A stretch of DNA of 64,000 bases, from NCBI RefSeq assembly GCF_947241125.1, contig NZ_OX365700.1, forward strand, positions 496,001 through 560,000. The letters are read 5' to 3'. The stretch's first letter is position 1; each line of letters opens with the position of its first letter. The notes beneath the pieces are model-generated. The model was not told the origin of the DNA. It did no database searches and worked only from the letters and a program-made list of their open reading frames with translations. The stretch is from Nitrospira tepida. GTDB lineage: Bacteria; Nitrospirota; Nitrospiria; Nitrospirales; Nitrospiraceae. Both the position numbers and the translations under genes were made by a program. Positions 50,020 to 59,755 of the stretch are shown in pieces.

Positions 50020-50412
50020 TGCCCCTCCTTCAGCCGATCAAGCCGGGTAGAACGATGTATCATCATGCAATCGCCAGGCCAACGGTACGGGAGAACTCAT
50101 GATGGAAAATATCGCGCTTCCTGTGACTTATGAATCGGCAGATGAATAAAAACGCATGGAAATCATGTGGTCTTGTGTGGCGCTCTCGCCACAAGCCGGG
50201 CAAAAGCGCCTCAGAAGTGCCTTTAGCTCCACCGCAAGGAGCTGTTGATCGTCTTTGGGATATTTGTTCATCCGTATCATCTCAAAAAATAGCACTGCGC
50301 GAAGGACTATTCACCCAGACTTCTGGATCGACAGCCAGGTCGAGCATGCCCCCACTTCCAGGCAGATCGGTCTTCGTGACCGGTTGGGTTTGTCATGGAG
50401 CGAGCGCGGATT
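50020..50412. other. Intergenic region upstream of rpmH
   Basis: Nearly 400 bp between divergent genes. It begins the plus-strand rpmH-to-atp block and might hold regulatory sites, but no DnaA box (TTATCCACA) or coding frame is supported. Confidence 0.45.
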
Positions 50413-50451
50413 AGGATTCGTGCGGATAGGATTCGTGCGGATAGGATTCGT
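50413..50451. repeat. 15-bp tandem repeat abutting the rpmH promoter
   Basis: AGGATTCGTGCGGAT is present twice (50413-50427, 50428-50442) followed by 9 bp of a third unit, which ends in the first base of the -35 box. Confidence 0.8.
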
Positions 50452-50479
50452 TGACAGGGTTCCATGCCGTCCATATAAT
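50451..50479 (+). promoter_or_regulatory. Consensus sigma-70 promoter of rpmH
   Basis: TTGACA (50451-50456), exactly 17 bp, TATAAT (50474-50479): a full-consensus housekeeping promoter. Transcription should start near 50486, 24 bp before the rpmH ATG. Confidence 0.88.
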
Positions 50480-50509
50480 CCAGGCTTTCAATTTCTGAAG
50501 GAGCCGGTG

Positions 50510-50647
50510 ATGTCATTTACATATCAACAACCGTCCAATCTCAAGCGCAAACGGGAGCACGGTTTTCGTAAACGGATGAGCACCAAAGGTGGACGGAAGG
50601 TCATTGCCCGTCGTCGTGCCAAAGGGCGGACCCGCCTGACTGTCTGA
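50510..50647 (+). CDS. rpmH: 50S ribosomal protein L34
   Basis: 45 aa, strongly basic. The L34 signature ([19 protein letters not shown]) and the ARRRAKGR end are intact. AAGGAG lies 7 bp upstream of the ATG at 50510. First gene of the rpmH-rnpA-yidD-yidC block. Confidence 0.97.
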   Translation: MSFTYQQPSNLKRKREHGFRKRMSTKGGRKVIARRRAKGRTRLTV

Positions 50648-50848
50648 AACCAGGCTCCGGTACCTGTCGGAGGAGCCCCGTTCCATTCGCCACCGCGCAT
50701 CTTCCACTGTCCCCGCCGTGCAGCGTTCCGGATAACCCGGCCCGATGCCGTCTGGCTGTCTCATCAGCGCGAACCAGATCCATGTTCAATTGGTCCGCGA
50801 GGGGGCAGGGCCGACCGGGTCGTGGAACCGCGCCTTCGGGGGAGAGAT

Positions 50849-51247
50849 ATGGGGAGCCATGGGGCTCAGAGCCCGCTTCGCTCAAGGACGGACTCCGAGC
50901 TGTTCCTGCGAAGGGGTGCGGATATAGAGCGGGCGAAAAGAGCGGGCAAGAGGCTCTCCTGCCCGTATTTTAATCTGGTTGTGGCCCCTTCTGATGCGGA
51001 ACTCAGCAAGGTCGCGATCGTGGTGGGAAGAAAACTTGGAAACGCCGTCATCCGAAATCGGGCCAAGCGCCGGTTTCGAGCCCTGGCTCGGGCGGTCGAA
51101 AGCCAGTTGGGACCTTACCGCCATCTCGTTGTCTTCCCTAGGACTGCGTCCTTGAGCGCAAGCTTCACCGATCTGGAACAGATGTGGCGGGAGCTGTTGG
51201 CGCGCGAATCGATTATCAAGAGGGGTCGGTGTTCAGAAGGGGTGTGA
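50849..51247 (+). CDS. rnpA: Ribonuclease P protein component
   Basis: 132 aa from ATG 50849, which follows GGGGGAGAG; the frame is open further upstream. The RNR motif region [20 protein letters not shown] is typical, as is the preceding [17 protein letters not shown]. It binds the RNA subunit of RNase P and helps process tRNA 5' ends. About 200 bp separate it from rpmH, longer than usual. Confidence 0.94.
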   Translation: MGSHGAQSPLRSRTDSELFLRRGADIERAKRAGKRLSCPYFNLVVAPSDAELSKVAIVVGRKLGNAVIRNRAKRRFRALARAVESQLGPYRHLVVFPRTASLSASFTDLEQMWRELLARESIIKRGRCSEGV

Positions 51248-51257
51248 GAATTCCGGT

Positions 51258-51488
51258 ATGAGCGACCTGGTGATCAGAGTGATCCGGTTGTATCAAGTGC
51301 TGGTCTCTCCGTGGCTCGGCCCCTGCTGCCGCTTTGACCCCAGTTGCTCACACTATTCCATAGAGGCAGTTCGAACCTACGGAGTCATGCGCGGTCTCCT
51401 GCTGACGGTCGTTCGGTTGGGCAAGTGCCATCCCTTCCACCCGGGCGGCAGCGACCCGGTCGTACCTCTCAACAAGGCGGCCCGATAG
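51258..51488 (+). CDS. yidD: Membrane protein insertion efficiency factor YidD
   Basis: 76 aa. Family core [19 protein letters not shown] and the following [12 protein letters not shown] are present. A small amphipathic membrane-associated protein that assists YidC-dependent insertion. 10 bp after rnpA and 4 bp before yidC. Confidence 0.95.
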   Translation: MSDLVIRVIRLYQVLVSPWLGPCCRFDPSCSHYSIEAVRTYGVMRGLLLTVVRLGKCHPFHPGGSDPVVPLNKAAR

Positions 51489-51492
51489 CACG

Positions 51493-53190
51493 ATGGAACG
51501 GCGCGTCATCATCTTTCTGGTCCTCTCGCTGATCATTGTGGCCGGGTACGACTATCTCTTGAAACAACTGGGCATCGTCCCATCGGCCACGGAGGAAGCA
51601 GCCCGTCAGGTCGATTCAAGTGAGAAGCCCTCCTCCACGATGGAGGGTCAGCCTGCAGGGCCTCCTGCAACAGGGAGCGGGGCCGAGACCAAAGCCACCG
51701 GCTCGGAGGCCCGAACCGGAGACATTTCCCCGGGAGGCCACGAGTCCAGCGCCGAGCAGATTGTGACGATTGAGACCGACCTCCTGAAGGTCGAATTGAC
51801 CAACAAGGGCGGGGTGATCAAGACCTGGCAACTGAAACGCTATTCCACCGAGACTCAAACCGGCCCTCAGCCCGTTCAATTGGTCTACCGAGGCGGCCAA
51901 TTCCCCGGCCCGCTCTCCCTGCGCGTGTCGGATGAGGCGGCGACGAGAGAAATGCAGCAGGCGCTCTACCGGGTTGAGGAGACAGGGCTCCGGCTGGATC
52001 CTGGCCACCCCACGGGCCGGGTGACATTTACGTACAGAAACCCCAAGTCCGGTCTCGCAATCCAGAAAACCTTGGGGTTTCGTCATGACAGTTACCTCGT
52101 GGATGTTGAGGTTAAGACGGAAGGCGTACAGGGGCCTGTCAACGTGGGCATGGGGACGAACTTCGGGATTATCGAGTGGGGGGAAGGGTTTATCGGCCTC
52201 ATCGGCCCGGCGTCCATGGTCGACGACAAGATCGAGAAGGAGACGCCGGAGCAGGAGGCCGAACGGTCAGGGACTGTCCAGTGGGCCGCCTTGCAGGACA
52301 AGTATTTCTTGAGCGTGATCATTCCCTCGCAGGGGACGGCGGTCCAGGTTAAGAAGGAGAGTGAACGGGTGGTGTCCTCCCAGGTGAAAGTCGCTCCCCC
52401 GGCCGGGCAGCCGGTCAAGCTGCAACTCTACGCCGGGCCCAAGGAATACGATACGCTCCGATCATTTCAGATCGGCCTGGAAGACACGATCGACTTCGGT
52501 TGGTTCATTTACGGAAGTTGGAGTCTCGTCAAGATGGTGGCGAAGCCCCTCTTCTCGGTGCTGCGGACGATCAACGAGGTCACCCACAACTACGGGGTCA
52601 CGATCATCCTGCTGACCGTCTGCATCAAGCTCCTGTTCGCGCCGCTTCAATACAAGAGCTACAAGTCCATGAAGGACATGCAGGTGATCCAGCCGAAGGT
52701 GTTGGCGCTCCAGGAGAAATACAAGGATGACCGCGAGCGGCTCAACAAGGAATTGATCAAGCTGTACCGGGACCATAAGGTCAACCCGGTCGGCGGCTGC
52801 CTGCCGATGGTGCTGCAGATGCCGGTCTTTGTCGCCCTGTTCAACATCCTCTATATGACCATCGATCTCCGGCAGGCTCCGTTTTTCCTGTGGATCAAGG
52901 ACCTGTCCGTGCCCGATCCGTTTTACGTCCTGCCCGTCATCATGGGCGCGACAATGGTGCTCCAGCAGAAGATGACGCCGACCACTCTTGATCCCACCCA
53001 GGCCAAGGTGATGTTGATCCTGCCGGTCATGCTCACGTTCTTGTTCTTGACCTTCCCCGCCGGGTTGGTGCTGTACTGGGTCACGAACAACACTCTCACG
53101 ATCGTCCAGCAATTTGTCACGGACCGATTCATCTTTAAGAGACCTGGTCCCGATAAAACTGCCGCTGCCGAAGCGGCCACGCAGGCCTGA
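51493..53190 (+). CDS. yidC: Membrane protein insertase YidC
   Basis: 565 aa, the long Gram-negative form. TM1 near residues 6-22, a Ser/Gly/Pro-rich linker, a large periplasmic beta domain (about 85-340), then the insertase core with helices from about 355 onward (GVTIILLTVCIKLLFAPL, KVNPVGGCLPMVLQMPVFVALF, and LTFPAGLVLYWVTNN). It inserts and folds inner-membrane proteins alone or with Sec. No jag/khpB gene follows it. Confidence 0.97.
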   Translation: MERRVIIFLVLSLIIVAGYDYLLKQLGIVPSATEEAARQVDSSEKPSSTMEGQPAGPPATGSGAETKATGSEARTGDISPGGHESSAEQIVTIETDLLKVELTNKGGVIKTWQLKRYSTETQTGPQPVQLVYRGGQFPGPLSLRVSDEAATREMQQALYRVEETGLRLDPGHPTGRVTFTYRNPKSGLAIQKTLGFRHDSYLVDVEVKTEGVQGPVNVGMGTNFGIIEWGEGFIGLIGPASMVDDKIEKETPEQEAERSGTVQWAALQDKYFLSVIIPSQGTAVQVKKESERVVSSQVKVAPPAGQPVKLQLYAGPKEYDTLRSFQIGLEDTIDFGWFIYGSWSLVKMVAKPLFSVLRTINEVTHNYGVTIILLTVCIKLLFAPLQYKSYKSMKDMQVIQPKVLALQEKYKDDRERLNKELIKLYRDHKVNPVGGCLPMVLQMPVFVALFNILYMTIDLRQAPFFLWIKDLSVPDPFYVLPVIMGATMVLQQKMTPTTLDPTQAKVMLILPVMLTFLFLTFPAGLVLYWVTNNTLTIVQQFVTDRFIFKRPGPDKTAAAEAATQA

Positions 53191-53259
53191 ACCGGCTTCA
53201 GGACGTGCAAGCGGACGGATCGAATGGGAAAAAGGCCGCGGTGATGCGGGTATGAAGCC

Positions 53260-54693
53260 ATGGTCCCCGGGAGCGACGATACGATCTGTGCCGTGGCAAC
53301 CCCGCCGGGGGAAGGCGGGGTCGCGATCGTTCGCGTGAGCGGACCCCACGCGGTGTCCCTGGTCGACCGTCTCGTCCGCCTGCGTTCCCGCCGGAGCCTG
53401 GCCACTGTCCGATCTCATTGCTTATACCGGGCCGAAGTCGGTGTTGGCGTTGATTCGTCCAGCCCGCTGAATGATTCCGAACGGAAGGCTCCGCTGGCGA
53501 TCAGCCTGGATCTGGCGCTCGTGGTCGTCATGCGCGCGCCGCATTCCTACACGGGCGAGGATGTGGTCGAGGTCCACTGCCATGGCGGACGGTTGATCGT
53601 CAACCGAATCTGCGAACGGTTGGTGGTGGATGGGGCGCGTCTTGCCGAGCCGGGAGAATTCACCAGGCGGGCGTTCCTCAACGGGCGCCTTGACCTTTCG
53701 CAGGCAGAAGGGGTGCTGGAGGTGATTCAAGCGAGGAGCGACGAAAGCCTGCGGCTGGCCCAAGAACTCCTGCGGGGAACCTTATCGGGCGAAATCAATG
53801 CCCTGGTCGAGACGATCGCCGGTCTGCTGGCACGGGTCGAAGCGGGCATCGATTTTGTCGAGGAAGATATCGCCTTTGTCTCAGAGCAGGAGTTGATCGG
53901 AGGGCTTGATCGTACAATCGTCGCCGTCGACCGGCTGCTTGCCACCTGGGAAGAGGGGCGGATTCTCAGGAACGGGGCCAAGGTCGTCATCGTCGGCAGG
54001 CCCAACGTCGGCAAGTCGAGCCTGCTCAACGCGCTCTTGCGGTCGGACCGCGCGATCGTGACGGCGATTCCAGGAACGACGAGAGACGTGCTGGAGGAGT
54101 CGGCGCTGATTGAAGGCCTCGCCGTGCGCCTCTCCGATACGGCCGGCGTCCGGAAGAGCGAAGACCCCATCGAGCAGGAGGGCATTCGCCGCACAGGGCT
54201 TGCCCTTGAGGAGGCCGATCTGGTCTTGGTGGTGCTGGATGGTTCGGAAGAGTTGATCTCCGAGGATGAGGAGATTCTTTGCCAGACGGAGCAACGGCGC
54301 CGGCTCATCGTGGTGAACAAGTGCGATCGCCCGATGCGATGGAGCAGAGAGAGCCTCTCGTCTCTGCCGGAGGGGCAGATGGTGGTCACCCTGTCCGCGA
54401 GAACCGGTGAAAACCTGGATGGACTGCGCCGTCAGGTGGCCCGGACGCTTGTCCCCCGATCCTTGGAGGCGCGCGAAGGCGTCATGATCACCAAGCTGCG
54501 CCACAAGCAGGCCCTTGAACGGGCGAGCGAATCGCTCCACAGCGCGAAGGCGTCGGTGGTCGGGAGACTGGCCCCGGAGTTTCTGGCTGCGGATTTACGC
54601 GGGGCCTTGGACTTCCTGGGAGAGATTACCGGCAGGGTGACAACCGACGATATTTTGGACCGGATTTTCTCAGAGTTTTGCATCGGGAAATAG
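53260..54693 (+). CDS. mnmE: tRNA modification GTPase MnmE
   Basis: 477 aa. N-terminal folate-binding domain ([20 protein letters not shown]), central G domain with [15 protein letters not shown] (G1), DTAG (G3) and NKCD (G4), and the C-terminal CxGK (CIGK) that is essential for modification. With MnmG it forms cmnm5U34 in tRNA wobble positions. It directly precedes mnmG. Confidence 0.97.
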   Translation: MVPGSDDTICAVATPPGEGGVAIVRVSGPHAVSLVDRLVRLRSRRSLATVRSHCLYRAEVGVGVDSSSPLNDSERKAPLAISLDLALVVVMRAPHSYTGEDVVEVHCHGGRLIVNRICERLVVDGARLAEPGEFTRRAFLNGRLDLSQAEGVLEVIQARSDESLRLAQELLRGTLSGEINALVETIAGLLARVEAGIDFVEEDIAFVSEQELIGGLDRTIVAVDRLLATWEEGRILRNGAKVVIVGRPNVGKSSLLNALLRSDRAIVTAIPGTTRDVLEESALIEGLAVRLSDTAGVRKSEDPIEQEGIRRTGLALEEADLVLVVLDGSEELISEDEEILCQTEQRRRLIVVNKCDRPMRWSRESLSSLPEGQMVVTLSARTGENLDGLRRQVARTLVPRSLEAREGVMITKLRHKQALERASESLHSAKASVVGRLAPEFLAADLRGALDFLGEITGRVTTDDILDRIFSEFCIGK

Positions 54694-54715
54694 GAGGCAA
54701 GGGGGCGAATGGACC

Positions 54716-56644
54716 ATGAGTCAGTCTTGTGACGTGATCGTGGTGGGAGGTGGGCATGCCGGTTGTGAGGCCGCGTTAGCGGCAGCGCGTATGGGTGTGC
54801 GCGTGGTCCTGCTGACGATCGCGCCGGACACGATCGCCCAGATGTCCTGCAATCCCGCGATCGGCGGGATCGCCAAGGGGCATCTGGTTAAGGAGATTGA
54901 CGCGCTGGGCGGAGAAATGGCGCGCAACACCGATCGGGCCGGTATCCAGTTCCGGATGATCAACACCAGCAAAGGGCCTGCCGTCCGGGCCCTACGCGCC
55001 CAGTGCGACAAGGCGCTCTATCGCCGCTGCATGCAAGAGACGATTCGAAACGTGCCGGGGCTGGCCGTCTGGGAGGGCACGGTCGATCGGCTGCTGACGG
55101 CCGGGGAACGCGTGACGGGGGTGGTGACGAACGGAGGGGACAGGGTGGCGGCGAAGGCCGTGGTCTTGACGTCGGGAACATTTCTTAAGGGATTAATCCA
55201 CATCGGTCTGAATCATTTTCCGGCGGGACGGGCCGGGGAAGCCTCGGCCGAGCATCTGTCAGATTGCATGCGCGACCTGGGATTCCAGCTCGGCCGGCTC
55301 AAGACCGGCACGCCGCCCCGGCTCGATCGCCGGACGATCGATTTTTCCGTGATGACCGTCCAACCTGGCGATGATCCGCCTCCACCCTTTTCCCATCGCA
55401 CCGATGTCATCACGACCCCTCAGCGGGACTGCTATCTCACTTACACGAACCAGGAGACCCATCGGATCATTCAGGACAACCTGGACCGGTCCCCCCTGTA
55501 CAGCGGGCGCATCGAATCCACTGGGCCACGATACTGTCCGTCGATAGAAGACAAGGTCGTACGTTTTGCCGACAAGGCCCGCCACCAGGTCTTTCTTGAG
55601 CCTGAAGGGATTGACACAGACTCCTGGTATCCCAACGGAATTTCGACGAGCCTACCGGTCGATGTTCAAGCAGCGATTCTCAGGACGATCCCCGGTCTTG
55701 AACGGGCGGCCATGATCAAGCCAGGCTATGCGATCGAATATGACTACTTCCCGCCGAGACAGCTCCATCCGACGTTGGAGACGAAGCTCGTGGAGGGCCT
55801 GTATCACGCTGGGCAGATCAACGGCACGTCGGGTTATGAAGAAGCGGCGGCGCAGGGCTTGATCGCGGGCATCAATGCCGCTGCAAAGATCCTCCAAAAG
55901 GAACCGTTGGTCTTGGATCGATCTGAAGCCTACATCGGGGTCCTGATCGACGACTTGATCACCAAAGACACCTTGGAGCCCTACCGGATGTTCACATCAC
56001 GGGCAGAGTATCGATTGTTGCTTCGCCACGATAACGCGGACCTACGATTAATGGAGTATGGACATAGGCTCGGGCTGATCGATGAGGCCATCATGGATCG
56101 CTGTCGTACCAAGAAGCAGCAAATCGAAGGGGCGGTCTCGCATTTGTCCGGTAAGAGGGTCCCGTGGTCCCAGGATGTCAGGGAGCGACTCAAGATGCGG
56201 GAAATCGATGGAGTGTTGCCAACCCATTCCCTCGCGCAACTCCTCAAGCGACCCGGAGTGTCCTACCAGGACCTCTGGGAGCTGATCGGAGAAGACCAGC
56301 CTGCTACGGGAGAGCTGGCTGATGCCATCGAAATGGCGGTGAAGTACGAAGGCTATATTCGCCGACAAATCAAGCAAGTCGAGCGGTTCAAGCGGCTTGA
56401 ATCGAAATCCATCCCGAGCAACTTTGCCTATGAGGCGGTGAAGGGTTTTTCACGGGAAGTCCTCGAAAAATTAAACCGTGTCCGCCCGTCATCCATTGGG
56501 CAGGCCTCCAGGATTTCCGGGATCACACCGGCCGCCATCTCTCTCCTACTCGTCGCTCTGGAGAAGGCCAAGCGCAATGGTTCTGGACATGCTGACCATG
56601 CTTCCGAAGACCTATCGAGCCTGTCATGCAGTCAGGAAGAATAG
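54716..56644 (+). CDS. mnmG: tRNA uridine-5-carboxymethylaminomethyl modification enzyme MnmG
   Basis: 642 aa. N-terminal FAD motif [19 protein letters not shown], GidA signatures [19 protein letters not shown] and [13 protein letters not shown], and the C-terminal helical domain that binds MnmE. 22 bp after mnmE, forming an operon with it. The last 25 residues ([13 protein letters not shown]...) are a non-conserved tail. Confidence 0.97.
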   Translation: MSQSCDVIVVGGGHAGCEAALAAARMGVRVVLLTIAPDTIAQMSCNPAIGGIAKGHLVKEIDALGGEMARNTDRAGIQFRMINTSKGPAVRALRAQCDKALYRRCMQETIRNVPGLAVWEGTVDRLLTAGERVTGVVTNGGDRVAAKAVVLTSGTFLKGLIHIGLNHFPAGRAGEASAEHLSDCMRDLGFQLGRLKTGTPPRLDRRTIDFSVMTVQPGDDPPPPFSHRTDVITTPQRDCYLTYTNQETHRIIQDNLDRSPLYSGRIESTGPRYCPSIEDKVVRFADKARHQVFLEPEGIDTDSWYPNGISTSLPVDVQAAILRTIPGLERAAMIKPGYAIEYDYFPPRQLHPTLETKLVEGLYHAGQINGTSGYEEAAAQGLIAGINAAAKILQKEPLVLDRSEAYIGVLIDDLITKDTLEPYRMFTSRAEYRLLLRHDNADLRLMEYGHRLGLIDEAIMDRCRTKKQQIEGAVSHLSGKRVPWSQDVRERLKMREIDGVLPTHSLAQLLKRPGVSYQDLWELIGEDQPATGELADAIEMAVKYEGYIRRQIKQVERFKRLESKSIPSNFAYEAVKGFSREVLEKLNRVRPSSIGQASRISGITPAAISLLLVALEKAKRNGSGHADHASEDLSSLSCSQEE

Positions 56645-56742
56645 CCATACCTTCCGTCCGGTTCGAGATTTGATCCACTCCTCATCAAATTCCTGTCCAT
56701 TGCGGCATCCCTCATCTTGACCTCCTTGACAGATTCAAGTAG

Positions 56743-57399
56743 ATGTTCCACGTGGAACATTTCGGTGAGATCGTTTCCACCTGTCTTGCTGAACAAATCC
56801 ATCTCATCGGGCTCTCGCTCACAAGCACCCAGTTCGATCAATTCGCCAGATTTGCGGACGAGCTGAGCCGGTGGAATCAAAAGGTCAACCTGACGGCGAT
56901 CACCGAGCCGACAGACGTCGCGATCAAACACTTTCTGGACTCGCTCTTTGGAGTGCTTGCGCTGCCGACCGGGGCGCAACGGCTTGTCGATGTCGGGAGC
57001 GGAGGAGGATTTCCAGGGATTCCGCTGAAGATCATGATGCCGGATCTGGCCCTCTCCATCGTGGAGCCCAATAGCAAGAAGGCCTCGTTCCTCCTTCACC
57101 TTGTTGGCCTGCTCAAGCTTGGACAAGCCTATGTTTTAAATAGAAAAATAGAGGATCTCTCTCGCCAGGACTTCGGTATGAATGGACCGCTCTCGATCGT
57201 TGTGAGGGGGTTGAAGGTAGAGGATCGAGTTGGTCTCTTTGCATGCCTCCTGAACAGGGAGGAGCGCCTGATTCTCTACAGCACTACTCCTTGGTTTCAT
57301 TCTCTGGACAACTATCAGTTGAAGCTTCTCGATCAAATACCCTATCAACTGCCGCAGGGACTGGGTGACAGAAGGCTCATCGTGCTCAAAAAGGGATAG
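56743..57399 (+). CDS. rsmG: 16S rRNA (guanine-527-N7)-methyltransferase RsmG
   Basis: 218 aa. SAM-binding motif LVDVGSGGGFPGIPLKI and the N-terminal FADELSRWNQKVNLTAIT are typical. It methylates G527 of 16S rRNA. The ATG at 56743 lies inside a parS palindrome, so the first codons read Met-Phe-His-Val-Glu-His; no Shine-Dalgarno sequence precedes it, and the initiation codon is therefore less certain than the rest. Confidence 0.94.
   Translation: MFHVEHFGEIVSTCLAEQIHLIGLSLTSTQFDQFARFADELSRWNQKVNLTAITEPTDVAIKHFLDSLFGVLALPTGAQRLVDVGSGGGFPGIPLKIMMPDLALSIVEPNSKKASFLLHLVGLLKLGQAYVLNRKIEDLSRQDFGMNGPLSIVVRGLKVEDRVGLFACLLNREERLILYSTTPWFHSLDNYQLKLLDQIPYQLPQGLGDRRLIVLKKG
56744..56759. promoter_or_regulatory. 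parS: parS centromere site 1
   Basis: Perfect 16-bp consensus TGTTCCACGTGGAACA. With one flanking base on each side the palindrome extends to 18 bp. It overlaps the proposed rsmG start codon. ParB, encoded 1.5 kb downstream, should load here. Confidence 0.95.
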
Positions 57400-57430
57400 A
57401 GCGAAGCGGAGACCGGAGGGAGCGGAGCAA

Positions 57431-57446
57431 TGTTCCACGTGGAACA
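57431..57446. promoter_or_regulatory. parS: parS centromere site 2
   Basis: Perfect TGTTCCACGTGGAACA, 672 bp from site 1 (end to start), between rsmG and parA. Bound ParB could also influence parAB transcription, which must start close by. Confidence 0.95.
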
Positions 57447-57491
57447 ACGCGGGCATGTCCTGATGTTGGAAAGCCTAGCAGGATGCGGCTC

Positions 57492-58268
57492 ATGACCCGC
57501 CTGATCGCCGTTGCCAACCAAAAAGGCGGGGTCGGAAAAACCACGACCTCCATCAACTTAGCCGCTTATCTTGCCATCAATGGGGCTCCGACTCTGCTCG
57601 TCGATATGGACCCCCAGTCCAATGCGACAAGCGGTCTTGGCATCTCGCCAAGAGAACTCACCAAAACTATCTATGATTGCCTGATGCGGTCGGCCCGCGC
57701 ATCTGAAGCGATTGTTCAGACTGGAGTGTCACAGTTATCGGTCCTGCCGGCCAATAGGGATCTGGCTGGAGCGGAGGTCGAGCTGATTCAGGTGCTTTCA
57801 CGTGAGCTTGTGCTTAAGCGATCTCTTGATCACGTCCTGAACGACTACCGCTATGTGATCATCGACTGTCCCCCGGCCTTCGGCCTGTTGACCATCAATG
57901 CCTTGGCCGCCGCCACCTCCGTGGTGGTGCCGGTCCAATGCGAGTACTACGCCATGGAGGGGCTAGGCTGGTTGATGGCGAACGTCGAGCGGGTTCGCCA
58001 AAGCCTGAACCAGCAACTTGAACTGGAGGGGGTGTTGCTCACTATGTTCGATATCCGGAACACCCTGGCCAGGCAAGTCGCCGAGGAGGTCAGGGCGCAT
58101 TTCAAGGAGAAGGTCTTCAAGACCGTGATTCCTCGGAACGTCACGCTGGCGGAGGCCCCGAGCTACGGCCGGCCGGCATTGCTGTACAACGCCGGGTCGG
58201 CCGGGGCGCAGGCGTATCTGGAATTCGCAAAGGAGCTCATGAGCCATGGAGAAGAAAGCCCTAGGTAG
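57492..58268 (+). CDS. parA: Chromosome partitioning ATPase ParA (Soj)
   Basis: 258 aa from ATG 57492 (family start MTRLIAVANQKGG); an ATG at 57483 is in frame. Deviant Walker A KGGVGKTTTSINLA, switch DMDPQSNATSGLG and DCPPAFGLLTINAL are present. Short chromosomal type without an N-terminal DNA-binding extension. With ParB it segregates the origin region. It overlaps parB by 23 bp. Confidence 0.96.
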   Translation: MTRLIAVANQKGGVGKTTTSINLAAYLAINGAPTLLVDMDPQSNATSGLGISPRELTKTIYDCLMRSARASEAIVQTGVSQLSVLPANRDLAGAEVELIQVLSRELVLKRSLDHVLNDYRYVIIDCPPAFGLLTINALAAATSVVVPVQCEYYAMEGLGWLMANVERVRQSLNQQLELEGVLLTMFDIRNTLARQVAEEVRAHFKEKVFKTVIPRNVTLAEAPSYGRPALLYNAGSAGAQAYLEFAKELMSHGEESPR

Positions 58269-59103
58269 AGGACTGGATGCTTTGCTGCCGGTTGCGGCGC
58301 CGGCTCCGGTGAAGCCGGCCGCCGAATCGCAAGACGTGCTCGACATCGAGTTGGATCATATTCTTCCCAACCGATTCCAGCCGCGCAGGGATTTCCCGGA
58401 GGACGAGCTTGAGCAATTGGCGGACTCGCTGCGGCAGAACGGCCTGCTCCAGCCCATCGTCGTCCGCCGGAAGGGCGACGGCCTCTATGAGTTGATCTCG
58501 GGCGAGCGGCGGTGGCGAGCGGCGGAACTGGCCGGGCTCGGCACGATCAAGGCGCTGGTCAGAAACTGTAGCGACGATGAGGCCATGGCGTTGGCGCTCA
58601 TCGAGAATCTCCAGCGGGACGACCTCAATCCGATGGAAACGGCACATGCCTACCACCGGATGGCGACGGAATTCGGGATGACCCAGGATGTGATCGCCCA
58701 GCGGGTCGGCCGGGAACGGTCCTCAGTGGCGAACCTCTTGCGGTTGCTCCATCTGCCCGAGGAGGTGCAGCAGATGGTGGCGGCTGGGAGCCTCTCCACC
58801 GGACATGCCAAAGTGCTGCTGGCTGTACACGGAGGCGAGGCGCAGGTGCGATTGGCCCGCGAGATCGTGGATCGGCAATGGTCGGTGCGGGAGTCAGAGA
58901 AAAGAGTCGCCGCGCAGGCGCGCGACAAGCGGCCGACGCGCGGCCGCGCACAGCCCTCGGCGTTCCAGGATCTCGAAGCGCGGCTGCAGAAAAAACTCGG
59001 GACCAAGGTCGTCATCGAACAGGCAGGGACCGGCGGCCGCATCGTGGTGCATTATTTTTCGCCCCAGGAGCAGGAAAGACTCCTTGACATCTTGCTCGGG
59101 TGA
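58246..59103 (+). CDS. parB: Chromosome partitioning protein ParB (Spo0J)
   Basis: 285 aa. N-terminal ParA-interacting stretch (KKALGRGLDALLP), CTPase/ParB box (ISGERRWRAAELAG and ENLQRDDLNPMETAHAY), helix-turn-helix (MTQDVIAQRVGRERSSVANLLRLL) and a C-terminal dimerisation domain. It recognises the parS sites at 56744 and 57431, loads as a CTP-dependent clamp and spreads. Confidence 0.96.
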   Translation: MEKKALGRGLDALLPVAAPAPVKPAAESQDVLDIELDHILPNRFQPRRDFPEDELEQLADSLRQNGLLQPIVVRRKGDGLYELISGERRWRAAELAGLGTIKALVRNCSDDEAMALALIENLQRDDLNPMETAHAYHRMATEFGMTQDVIAQRVGRERSSVANLLRLLHLPEEVQQMVAAGSLSTGHAKVLLAVHGGEAQVRLAREIVDRQWSVRESEKRVAAQARDKRPTRGRAQPSAFQDLEARLQKKLGTKVVIEQAGTGGRIVVHYFSPQEQERLLDILLG

Positions 59104-59208
59104 AGAGACATTCTACGATTCGTCCGCCGATGCCTCGCCGCGGCGACGACACTTTGCTTTTTCCTGGTGCTCAACAGATGCTTTGTTATACTTCAACGGA
59201 GGTGACGC

Positions 59209-59694
59209 ATGTGGAACAAGGAAAAAACTGACGGCAAGCGCCAGCCGGGCCAGGCCGATGACCTTATGGCCACGACGACGAACGGCCAGAGCGCGGCGGT
59301 CGAACCGGTCGGGGCCTTGGAAGGCATCAACGCGTTCGTCGGAAAGGGCGTGGACTTCAAAGGCACGATCAGCTATCACGGCACGGTCCGCATCGACGGC
59401 ACCCTCGAAGGTGAGATTCATACCGAGGGCACGTTGCTGGTCGGAGAGGAGGCCGTAATCAAGGCGAAGGTGACGGCCGGCACGATCGTGTGCAAGGGGC
59501 AGATCACCGGCGATATCCTGGCCAAGGAAAAGGTCACCCTGCGCGCGCCGGCCGTTATCAATGGAGGAGTGGAAACGCCCATGCTTTCCATGGAGGAAGG
59601 CGTCCAGTTCAACGGCACGATCGAGATGTCGGCGCCGGCCCGGACGGCCAATCTTGCAGGAGAGGGGATGGTTGCGGCGGGCGCCTATAGCTGA
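59209..59694 (+). CDS. Bactofilin (polymer-forming cytoskeletal protein), first copy
   Basis: 161 aa. The right-handed beta-helix domain spans about residues 40-140 with the repeats FVGKGVDFKGTISYHGTVR and IDGTLEGEIHTEGTLLVGE typical of bactofilins. Flanking termini are disordered. Bactofilins self-assemble without nucleotides into scaffolds at the membrane. It is 105 bp after parB and followed by a second bactofilin gene. Confidence 0.94.
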   Translation: MWNKEKTDGKRQPGQADDLMATTTNGQSAAVEPVGALEGINAFVGKGVDFKGTISYHGTVRIDGTLEGEIHTEGTLLVGEEAVIKAKVTAGTIVCKGQITGDILAKEKVTLRAPAVINGGVETPMLSMEEGVQFNGTIEMSAPARTANLAGEGMVAAGAYS

Positions 59695-59755
59695 CGGAAT
59701 CTCAGCCGGTCGCCGCCCCACTCCCGGTCACACGAGGTGAGAGGGAGGAACGGAC

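Noticed and set aside
50020-50500. Replication origin upstream of rpmH
   Set aside because: Gene order suggests origin proximity, but there is no dnaA gene in the window and no cluster of TTATCCACA-like boxes in this spacer.
56130-56560. Antisense frames inside mnmG, yidC and parB
   Set aside because: All coincide with well-identified genes on the other strand and show no family motifs.
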